52,893 bases of DNA from Bacillota bacterium (lineage in GTDB: Bacteria; Bacillota; Clostridia; Lachnospirales; Lachnospiraceae): contig JAEYRK010000020.1 of assembly GCA_023435645.1 (NCBI GenBank), positions 1 to 52,893 on the forward strand. Reading direction: 5' to 3'. Below are positions 42,435-49,151 of this stretch, in pieces. How positions within the stretch are numbered: the first letter of the stretch is position 1; each line of letters begins with the position of its first letter. The translations under genes and the position numbers were made by a program. A model generated the notes under the pieces. It made no database searches and was not told the origin of the DNA. It worked only from the letters and a program-made list of their open reading frames with translations.

Positions 42435-42468
42435 GAATTCGATCCTAGCTCAGATCACTGAAATAGCA

Positions 42469-42502
42469 GGGGTAATCGTACGATATGTGCGATGCCCCTT
42501 TT
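42469..42502 (+). terminator. Terminator of the OhrR-like gene
   Basis: GGGG (42469-42472), AATCG and TAC pair with GTG, CGAT and CCCC (42495-42498) with small mismatches, then TTTT. Confidence 0.65.
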
Positions 42503-42528
42503 GTATTCATAGTGTCATCAATAAAAGA

Positions 42529-42574
42529 GGAGCTGTCTCAACAGCAGTAATAAAACCGCTGTTGAGACAGCTCC
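42529..42574 (-). terminator. argC terminator (17-bp perfect stem)
   Basis: GGAGCTGTCTCAACAGC (42529-42545) pairs perfectly with 42558-42574 around a 12-base loop. On the minus strand TCTTTTATT follows. It contains a CTGTCTCAA core shared with other hairpins in the window. Confidence 0.85.
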
Positions 42575-42614
42575 AGGACTTCATGGTTATTTGTTCCTGT
42601 TAGAAACACTGTTC

Positions 42615-43571
42615 CTATGTCAGATGCAGCTCCTCATCAAAGCCCAGCATGAGGTTCATATTCTGAATGGCCGCTCCGGAAGCACCCTTCCCTAGATTAT
42701 CAATCCGTGTCATGATCAGTGTAAGCCCCTTGGCTTCGTTTCCAAAAACAAATATCTCCGCTTGATTCGTATCGTTGCAGGCAGTAATATCGAAGGCTCC
42801 ATCGTGAAGAAAAGCCTCATCCGCGTAGGGCATCACCTTTACAAATTTCTCTCCCGCATAATGCTCACATAGAAGCTCATGGATTGCCTTTGCATCCCAC
42901 TTCCCCGTTAGAAGTTTCGTATGTACCGGTATTGAGGAAGAAAGTCCCTGATAGTAATTACTTACTATTGGCACGAAGATCGGGCTCTCAGACAGTCCGG
43001 AACGCTCGGTCATTTCCTTCAGATGCTTATGGTTCAGCCCTAAGCTGTAGGGTCTGGGAGCCTTGGTATAGGTATTATGTCCCTGCTCTGCTTCATATTT
43101 ATCAATCAGTGCCTTGCCACCTCCGCTGTACCCTGTAATACTATGGCAGGTAATGGGGTAATCCGCGGGCATAACACCATGGGCAACCATTGGATAAACA
43201 GATAAAGCAAATGCAGTCGCATGGCAGCCGGGATTGGTGATGCGCTTACCCTTTCTGATGGCTTCCCTATGGGACTTAGAAAGCTCCGGGAGACCATAGC
43301 TCCAATCTGGAGCTGTACGGTGAGCGGTACTGGCATCAATGATTCTGGTCTCAGGATTCGTGACCAGTGCGACTGCCTCCTTCGCCGCATCATCCGGCAG
43401 GCATAGAAAAACAACATCTGCTTCATTTAAGCATCTGCCCCTCTCCGCCGGATCACGCCTCTTATCATAATCAATGGAGATCATCTCCAGCTCTGTATAT
43501 AAGCTCAATCTTTCATGGATTTTCAAACCGGTCGTTCCTGTCAGACCGTCAACAAATACTGTCTTTTTCAT
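42615..43571 (-). CDS. argC: N-acetyl-gamma-glutamyl-phosphate reductase (short type)
   Basis: A 318-residue NADPH-dependent reductase, third step of arginine synthesis. The nucleotide-binding start VFVDGLTGTTGLKIHERL, the catalytic Cys116 in NPGCHAT and HSITGYSGGGK are clear. It belongs to the short second type of ArgC (about 310 residues). No other arg gene is nearby, so the arginine pathway is split on this chromosome. An ARG-box-like sequence sits in its leader (43598-43615). Confidence 0.94.
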   Translation of the reverse strand: MKKTVFVDGLTGTTGLKIHERLSLYTELEMISIDYDKRRDPAERGRCLNEADVVFLCLPDDAAKEAVALVTNPETRIIDASTAHRTAPDWSYGLPELSKSHREAIRKGKRITNPGCHATAFALSVYPMVAHGVMPADYPITCHSITGYSGGGKALIDKYEAEQGHNTYTKAPRPYSLGLNHKHLKEMTERSGLSESPIFVPIVSNYYQGLSSSIPVHTKLLTGKWDAKAIHELLCEHYAGEKFVKVMPYADEAFLHDGAFDITACNDTNQAEIFVFGNEAKGLTLIMTRIDNLGKGASGAAIQNMNLMLGFDEELHLT

Positions 43572-43597
43572 TCACTCACCTCTGTGATATATTGCAA

Positions 43598-43637
43598 TAT
43601 GTATATTTATTCATGCTTTCTTATTAATATACGTCAA
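43598..43637 (-). promoter_or_regulatory. argC promoter region with ARG-box-like site
   Basis: Minus strand CATGAATAAATATACATA (43598-43615) resembles the ArgR/AhrC operator consensus (TGAATAWWWATTCA). TTGACG (43632-43637) upstream is a -35 candidate, with AT-rich sequence overlapping the ARG-box at the -10 position. Repression by ArgR with arginine is inferred. Confidence 0.55.
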
Positions 43638-43663
43638 TGCAATAGAAATGTCAACCCTTGTTC

Positions 43664-45034
43664 TTATTTTAGGACCTTTTTCAGGAGCCTTATGCGATTC
43701 CCATAGGGCGGATACCGGAGGGGGATATCAATGAGGTTTGATTTCTTCAATACACTCTTTCTATGGGAGAAGGTATCAAAGCTGGCTTTTCCATGGTAAC
43801 CACCCATTCCGCTCTCACCAACTCCGCCAAAGGGCAGATAGGAGGAGGCCAGATGAACAATGGTATCATTGATGCAGCCACCTCCATAGGAGGTGTTTTT
43901 CAGCACATATCCTTCTCTTTCCTTATCCCTGGTGAAGTAATATAAGGCCAATGGCTTCGGAAGCTGTTGAATGGTATTCACAATTTCCTTAAGCTCAGTG
44001 AATTCTATGACCGGTAATATGGGACCGAAGATCTCCTCCTTCATGATCGCACTATCCCATGCAACTCCATCCAGTATCGTAGGCTCTATCCGGTGACTCT
44101 TGGGATAGGACCTGCCTCCGTAAAACACATGATTTCCATCTAATAAGCCAAGCAGTCGGTGGAAGTGCTTCTCATTGATAATTTTAGGAAACTCTGAATT
44201 GACTCCGGGCTCCTTACCGTAAAACTGTAGAATATACTTCTTCATAGAGCGAAGCAGCTGATCCTTCACCTCCCTATGAACCAACAGATAATCCGGCGCC
44301 ACACAGGTCTGGCCCGCATTCAGGAATTTACCGAAGACAATTCTTTTCGCTGCCAATTCCAGATTCGCGGTTTCATCGACGATGCAGGGGCTCTTCCCTC
44401 CAAGCTCCAGGCTCACAGGGGTCAAATGTCTTGAGGCCGCCTTAAGGACTGCTCTGCCAACTAAGGTACTGCCGGTGAAAAAGATGTAATCAAATCTCTC
44501 CTCCAGCAGGGCCTTACCCACCTCGCTTCCTCCTGGAATCGCTTGAATGTAGGAAGCCTCAAAGGCCTCCATAATAATTACCGATATGAGCTCGGATACA
44601 TTTTTGGAGTACTCCGAAGGCTTAACTACAGCACAATTTCCTGCAGCAATAGCCCCAATCAAGGGAGCGATTGCCAGCAAAAAGGGATAATTCCAAGGTG
44701 AGATAATTAATACCACACCATATGGCTCTGAGTAAATCCGGCTTGTGGCTCTGAAATTAGTCAGGGGAGTCCGAACCCGCTTGGGCTTTGCCCATTGGGC
44801 CAGGTGCTTCTTCATGAACCTAAGTTCCTCATATACCATTCCAAGCTCAGTCATGTACCCTTCAAACTCAGATTTATTCAAATCCTTCCTTAATGCTCCC
44901 AGAATGTCCGCTTCATGCTTCCTGATCACCTTCTCCAGCCTCTGAAGCATATGCATACGGAAGGGAAGCTCCCTGGTTATGCCTGTAGCAAAATAATTTC
45001 TCTGAGCCTGTAAGCTCGCCTTCATCTCTACCAT
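43664..45034 (-). CDS. Aldehyde dehydrogenase, class 3-like
   Basis: A 456-residue NAD(P)-dependent aldehyde dehydrogenase of the short, membrane-anchor-lacking group (like AlkH/ALDH3 or YwdH). Seen are SPWNYPF (111-118), FTGST (cofactor loop, about 186-190), LELGGKSP (Glu210) and NAGQTCVAPDYLL (catalytic Cys244), and the final GESGMGGYHGKASFDTFSHRKS. It oxidises fatty or aromatic aldehydes to acids. GGAGGAG is 7 bases before the ATG. It is downstream of a methyltransferase gene on the same strand. Confidence 0.93.
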   Translation of the reverse strand: MVEMKASLQAQRNYFATGITRELPFRMHMLQRLEKVIRKHEADILGALRKDLNKSEFEGYMTELGMVYEELRFMKKHLAQWAKPKRVRTPLTNFRATSRIYSEPYGVVLIISPWNYPFLLAIAPLIGAIAAGNCAVVKPSEYSKNVSELISVIIMEAFEASYIQAIPGGSEVGKALLEERFDYIFFTGSTLVGRAVLKAASRHLTPVSLELGGKSPCIVDETANLELAAKRIVFGKFLNAGQTCVAPDYLLVHREVKDQLLRSMKKYILQFYGKEPGVNSEFPKIINEKHFHRLLGLLDGNHVFYGGRSYPKSHRIEPTILDGVAWDSAIMKEEIFGPILPVIEFTELKEIVNTIQQLPKPLALYYFTRDKEREGYVLKNTSYGGGCINDTIVHLASSYLPFGGVGESGMGGYHGKASFDTFSHRKSVLKKSNLIDIPLRYPPYGNRIRLLKKVLK

Positions 45035-45095
45035 ACGATTACTCCTCCCTTATCCCCTTATCCCCTTATCATACTTAGGGACCGTCTCATAAGCT

Positions 45096-45803
45096 CTATG
45101 AACCGGTGTTTTGCTTCTGTTTCTTTGTTATGATCGCCAGCTCATGATATTTGTTAATTCTTCCCCAGCGTTTGATTCCCAAATCACGTTCGAAGTTGAT
45201 TCTTCGGATCTTCCAGTTTCCATTCATGAATACCTGGAGACTCTTGGGGTTATAATAGATGACTTTTATCTGATGTTCTGAGTAACCGGCTGTAAGGGCA
45301 GCCTCAAAAGCCCTTACCTTCTCCTCACAGAAGGGATTATAGAAATAAAAAATCGTCCCATCCTTCGGCAAATTGGCTATGGCATCGCCGGAGCGTATCC
45401 TTACATTTCTCCACCTGGAAAAATGCTGTGCCGTACACCTCGCCAACTCAGGATCCAGCTCTAAGCCCACAATCTTATTTTTAAGCTTTCTGCTAAGCCA
45501 GTAATTGATAATTCTCCCCTTACCACAGCCTACGTCAACCAGTACATCGTTTTTCTTGATTCTAACAAAACGGAAGATCAGAGGCATAGCCGAATACTTG
45601 GTGTGATAAACATCATTTGCCCCAAGCTCCTTATATAAGCTGATACAATTTCCTCTGAGGGATTTTCTGCTGTATTTCCTATCATAATAAACTTCATAAA
45701 GATACTCCCGAAGGCAATAATAGGAGGCGCAGAATAAATACTGGATTGTTTTGAGAATCCCCTCCGCAAGGATTCTACACCTGATTCGATAAATATAATT
45801 CAT
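45096..45803 (-). CDS. Class I SAM-dependent methyltransferase
   Basis: A 235-residue methyltransferase-fold protein. The AdoMet motif I is VLVDVGCGKGRIINYW (about 87-101), then GLELDPELARCTAQHF for the acidic loop, and GTIFYFYNPFCEEKV as motif IV-like. The substrate is unknown; the NPF-type motif IV also occurs in rRNA or protein methyltransferases but is not diagnostic. The N-terminal ~70 residues are rich in Arg/Tyr. The start at 45803 has GAGG 6 bases upstream; the longer frame begins at 45815. It lies between ZIP and aldehyde dehydrogenase genes. Confidence 0.85.
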   Translation of the reverse strand: MNYIYRIRCRILAEGILKTIQYLFCASYYCLREYLYEVYYDRKYSRKSLRGNCISLYKELGANDVYHTKYSAMPLIFRFVRIKKNDVLVDVGCGKGRIINYWLSRKLKNKIVGLELDPELARCTAQHFSRWRNVRIRSGDAIANLPKDGTIFYFYNPFCEEKVRAFEAALTAGYSEHQIKVIYYNPKSLQVFMNGNWKIRRINFERDLGIKRWGRINKYHELAIITKKQKQNTGS

Positions 45804-45982
45804 ACGAAACCTCACATTTTATATAAATCTGAACTTATGGGTAATACCTGCCAAAATTGTAGCAACTATTATTATTCTGGTATAAGTACTAATTTATTCA
45901 AATGAAAGGATTCGTTTTATAGCTTCCAGAAAGTAGGAGTTTGTATTTTTTTCTCAGGCGCTCCGACTTGGATCATTATAGC

Positions 45983-46014
45983 AGCATAGCAGGAACAGTC
46001 GTTCCTGCTATGCT
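45983..46014. terminator. Terminator after the ZIP transporter gene
   Basis: AGCATAGCAGGAAC (45983-45996), loop AGTC, GTTCCTGCTATGCT (46001-46014): a perfect 14-bp stem. It starts 12 bases after the ZIP stop codon on the minus strand. T-tract weak on minus, TTTATCTT on plus. Confidence 0.8.
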
Positions 46015-46026
46015 TTATCTTCCCTA

Positions 46027-46839
46027 TCAGCCTAAGGCCACATCCAGCAACATCATGATGGCAAAACCAAGCATTGCTCCTATGGTTCCAACATTTGAGT
46101 GATGCTTCTCCTGCTGTGCTTCCGGGATTAATTCCTCCACTACAACATAAATCATCGCACCTGCTGCAAAGGATAGGGCATAGGGCAGAATTGGCTTCAT
46201 AGCAATTACTGCAGCTGCTCCCAGCACACCGGCAATCGGCTCTACGATACCTGAGGCCTGACCATATACAAAGCTTTTCATCCGGGATAAGCCCTCTCTC
46301 CTCAATGGAACCGATACTGCTGCTCCCTCGGGAAAATTCTGCAGCCCGATACCAAGGCCCAGAGCAAGCGCTCCTGTCAAAGTGGCTGTGGGCAAGCCGG
46401 CCGCCGCAGCACCAAAGGCAACACCTACGGCAAGACCCTCAGGAATATTATGAAGGGTGATCGCTAAAACCAATAAAACACTTCTCTGCCAGCTGGTCTT
46501 AACACCCTCCGGCTCCTGATCCGCATCACCGATATGGAGATGGGGCATAATGGCATCTACAACCCATAGAAAGGCTCCTCCTGCGAGAAAGCCGATCACC
46601 GCAGGAATCCAGGGTGTTGAACCTGCCTCCTCTGCCATACTGATTGCAGGTGCCAATAAGGACCAGAAGCTTGCAGCAATCATGACACCTGCGGCAAACC
46701 CCAGCATCCCGTTTAGCACCTTCTTATTAATGGTCTTAAATATGAATACGGTGGATGACCCAAGAGCAGTGATAAACCATGTAAATAATGTAGCAATCAG
46801 CGCCTGTAGGATAGGGTTTAAATTCGTGAACCAATCCAT
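46027..46839 (-). CDS. ZIP family divalent metal transporter
   Basis: A 270-residue membrane protein with eight hydrophobic segments, the ZupT/GufA branch of ZIP transporters that import zinc, iron or manganese. The metal-binding helix signatures are HNIPEGLAVGVAFG (about residue 135) and NFPEGAAVSVPL (about 175), and the histidine-containing loop HLHIGDADQEPEG lies between helices 3 and 4. GGAGGG is about 5 bases before the ATG. No metal-responsive regulator is adjacent. Confidence 0.94.
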   Translation of the reverse strand: MDWFTNLNPILQALIATLFTWFITALGSSTVFIFKTINKKVLNGMLGFAAGVMIAASFWSLLAPAISMAEEAGSTPWIPAVIGFLAGGAFLWVVDAIMPHLHIGDADQEPEGVKTSWQRSVLLVLAITLHNIPEGLAVGVAFGAAAAGLPTATLTGALALGLGIGLQNFPEGAAVSVPLRREGLSRMKSFVYGQASGIVEPIAGVLGAAAVIAMKPILPYALSFAAGAMIYVVVEELIPEAQQEKHHSNVGTIGAMLGFAIMMLLDVALG

Positions 46840-47025
46840 AGTTTCCCTCCTATTCCATTGATCCTATGATCATTTATTTCTATATTAACATAAATAGTAA
46901 TAAATACAATATTAATAATAATTCCTAATATAAAGAAATCCTATCCACTGACTTTTCTTAATAATGTATTCCTTCCTGTATTAACTGCTATCTCCTTCCA
47001 TCACGGAACAACTATGTCATAAGCT

Positions 47026-48231
47026 TTAGAATTTGCTGAATTTTTCTATCTTATCCAAAACTCTATCCTTCTCTTTTCCCTCCAAGGGCGTCGGCTGATA
47101 ATTATTGCGGTTCTTAACAGAGGAAATTGAGCAAGGAATGATTTCATTCTCCTCACTTACCAGCGCTCCATTCGTAAAGTGAAATTTGTGAACATATACC
47201 ATGGTATCCTTATCACTGGGATTCTTATTTCCGCCGAAGGAGAAATTTCCAAGACTATAGACGATATTTTTCCCTTTATATTCTTCGATCCCCTGAAGCA
47301 CATGCGGATGCCCTCCTAAGACAAGATCTGCTCCATGATCGATGGAATAGCGTGCCAACTCCTTCTGAACAGAATTTGGATCATAATCTCTTTCGATTCC
47401 CCAATGAAACATCACGATGACAAGATCAGCTCCCTGCTCTTTTAGTTCCTCAATTCTTCCTTGGATCTCTTGCTTCTTATCCTTCGTTGCTTCCCAGCCT
47501 ACGAAGCCAGCCAGTCCAACCTTAATCCCCCTTATCTCCTGGATATAGGTATGTTCATATCCGAAATATCCGACTCCGGCCTCCTTTAGAGTTGCCAGGG
47601 TATCCGTATATCCCTTCTCCAGGTAATCACGGGTATGATTGTTTGCCACGTTTACGACTTCAATATCTCCTTGCTTTAGGATTTCTACATAGGAGGGATC
47701 TGCCTTAAAGCGGAACTTTTTCTCGGCAGGCTGCTTCGCTGTGGTCAGTGTGGTTTCCAGATTCACAATGGTGATATCATCCTGTGCAAAAATATCCTTG
47801 ACATTACGGAAGAAATAACTATAATCCATACCCTGGACCTTGAGCTCATGATCAAAGCTATTCTCATAACCATAATTGTGATCCCTGCCCAGGGTTACAT
47901 CCCCTGCCGCACTGATGATGATCGTATCAGTTACCTCCTTTGTTAGCTCTTCTTCTGATCCTGCTCCTCCTATTTCAGCCTTCTGTTCCGCTGACGGATC
48001 AAGCACTACCGCCGGATCCTGTTTCTTCAAAGGATTCGGATCCGCCTTAGAATCAGATTCTGTGGCAGACTTTTGTTCCTCCTTATTATCCTCCTTCATG
48101 GTCTCCTTCGCCCCTATGGTATGGAAGGAAATGTCCCCTTTTATGATAATCATAAGAAATATGACTGTGACTGCTATTAACTCAAGACCAAGGATGATCC
48201 TTAGTTTTTTTGATGCTTTTTTTCTCTTCAA
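47026..48231 (-). CDS. CapA family protein (calcineurin-like fold)
   Basis: A 401-residue secreted or membrane-tethered protein with an N-terminal membrane helix (about 8-28), a charged Lys/Glu/Asp-rich linker (about 35-100) and a CapA/PgsA-type domain: AAGDVTLGRDHNYG (about 108), VNLETTLTT, NVANNHTRDYLEKGY, FHWGIERDYDP and LGGHPHVLQGIEEY plus GNFSFGG. The family is linked to poly-gamma-glutamate or capsule synthesis but in many Firmicutes stands alone, with unknown substrate. It starts with TTG at 48231, with a purine-rich GGGGAT upstream. No capB or capC gene is near, so capsule synthesis is not supported. Confidence 0.9.
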   Translation of the reverse strand: MKRKKASKKLRIILGLELIAVTVIFLMIIIKGDISFHTIGAKETMKEDNKEEQKSATESDSKADPNPLKKQDPAVVLDPSAEQKAEIGGAGSEEELTKEVTDTIIISAAGDVTLGRDHNYGYENSFDHELKVQGMDYSYFFRNVKDIFAQDDITIVNLETTLTTAKQPAEKKFRFKADPSYVEILKQGDIEVVNVANNHTRDYLEKGYTDTLATLKEAGVGYFGYEHTYIQEIRGIKVGLAGFVGWEATKDKKQEIQGRIEELKEQGADLVIVMFHWGIERDYDPNSVQKELARYSIDHGADLVLGGHPHVLQGIEEYKGKNIVYSLGNFSFGGNKNPSDKDTMVYVHKFHFTNGALVSEENEIIPCSISSVKNRNNYQPTPLEGKEKDRVLDKIEKFSKF

Positions 48232-48409
48232 TCTTATCCCCGCTTTCTAGCCCGTTTGGGCAGGTCACCTAATTCCCTATCATTATACTTCATATTATGA
48301 GATATTTCTACCCTATTCCCCTCCGCAAAAAAATGCTGCTGCATACGAAACCCATCCGAACTAGCATTTCAAGCTGTACCAAGAGGCCGTGAAGCCGGGT
48401 CTCCGAGAT

Positions 48410-48458
48410 AAAAAAACTCCCTTCTGAAGTACTGGCTACAACCAGGCATACAGAAGGG
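48410..48458 (-). terminator. Terminator of the small lipoprotein gene
   Basis: CCCTTCTG (48419-48426) pairs with CAGAAGGG (48451-48458), with an inner TGGCT/AGCCA-type pairing. On the minus strand GAGTTTTTTT follows. It is about 57 bases beyond the lipoprotein stop. Confidence 0.85.
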
Positions 48459-48514
48459 AATTAATCACTCTATGGATTTTTAGGACTCGGTTTCATAGCC
48501 CCTCCCATAGATCC

Positions 48515-48703
48515 TTATTTAAATAACTCACCCAAATCCTTTAAGCCTTCCTCAATCGCATTCTCTAAGTAATGCTCTTCACAGAAGCCCTTCTGAAAGA
48601 CATCCTCTGAACAACCCTTTGCCTTACAATCCCTCTGACTGCAGGCAAGTGCAGTAACCATAATACTAAAAACAACAGCCACTAAAGCAAATCTCTTCTT
48701 CAA
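48515..48703 (-). CDS. Small cysteine-rich lipoprotein
   Basis: A 62-residue exported protein. The signal peptide MKKRFALVAVVFSIMVTALAC ends in a lipobox-like TALAC (Cys21), so the mature peptide of 42 residues would be lipid-anchored. It has four more cysteines and one histidine in SQRDCKAKGCSEDVFQ and KGFCEEHYLE: a C-x3-4-C...C-x2-H pattern that could bind a metal like a small zinc ribbon. The start codon is TTG at 48703 with GGGAGG 8 bases upstream. It has its own strong promoter (48742-48770) and terminator (48410-48458). I do not recognise a named family. Confidence 0.8.
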   Translation of the reverse strand: MKKRFALVAVVFSIMVTALACSQRDCKAKGCSEDVFQKGFCEEHYLENAIEEGLKDLGELFK

Positions 48704-48741
48704 AATAAAATCCTCCCACCGATAATTTTTAAATATGTATT

Positions 48742-48770
48742 ATTATACATAATGCGCCATATTATGTCAA
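48742..48770 (-). promoter_or_regulatory. Promoter of the small lipoprotein gene
   Basis: Minus strand TTGACA (48765-48770), 17-base spacer, TATAAT (48742-48747): perfect consensus. An ATAAT...ATTAT inverted repeat lies in the spacer. Confidence 0.88.
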
Positions 48771-48974
48771 TCCACGAATGAATTACTGACAACGAGGTAC
48801 GGCTGTGAAATCAATACCCGACTCGGTCTTCATGTTGCCAATAAGGATACCTGTAGCAAGGATGGCTTAATCCTTCTGGAATTTACTGATGAAACCGATG
48901 AGAAAACAGTAAAGGAATTTGAAAAGGAATTAAAGGAAATTGCTAAGGTAGAGATACAGAGGATGGTTTTCTGA
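48762..48974 (+). pseudogene. 5'-truncated small ACT-like protein remnant
   Basis: On the plus strand an open frame without start codon runs into TGA at 48972-48974. It reads ...STNELLTTRYGCEINTRLG, then LHVANKDTCSKDGLILLEFT, then DETDEKTVKEFEKELKEIAK and VEIQRMVF. The NELLT.YG..I.TRLGLH...CSxxGLIxLEF pattern looks like small ACT-fold proteins of Clostridia related to the iron-only hydrogenase system regulator family. The first strand and start are missing, where the divergent lipoprotein promoter now lies. Codon use looks coding. The rest of 48704-49151 holds that promoter and the terminator at 49021. Confidence 0.55.
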
Positions 48975-49020
48975 TCCGGGGATTCCCTGTGCTTAAGTCC
49001 GGTTCCTGTGAGTTTTCAAG

Positions 49021-49084
49021 GAAAGGGCCGCCCTAAGACCGAACGGATAGAGAAGTATCCGCTAGTCTTTTGGGCAGCCCTTTC
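49021..49084 (-). terminator. Long imperfect hairpin after the ABC permease gene
   Basis: GAAAGGGC (49021-49028) pairs with GCCCTTTC (49077-49084), continued inward by GCCC/GGGC, AAGAC/GTCTT and CGGATA/TATCCG. It shares the GGGCTGCCC-AAAAG core with other hairpins here. It lies about 70 bases past the permease stop. Confidence 0.6.
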
Positions 49085-49151
49085 TTCATTCATAATAGTA
49101 GTGACCTTCTTCTTTTTGGTCAGTCATCCCATATAGAAGCAGTTCGTAAGA

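Noticed and set aside
47026..48231. Capsule or poly-gamma-glutamate operon
   Set aside because: Only the CapA-like protein is present; no CapB/CapC-type ligase or export gene is next to it.
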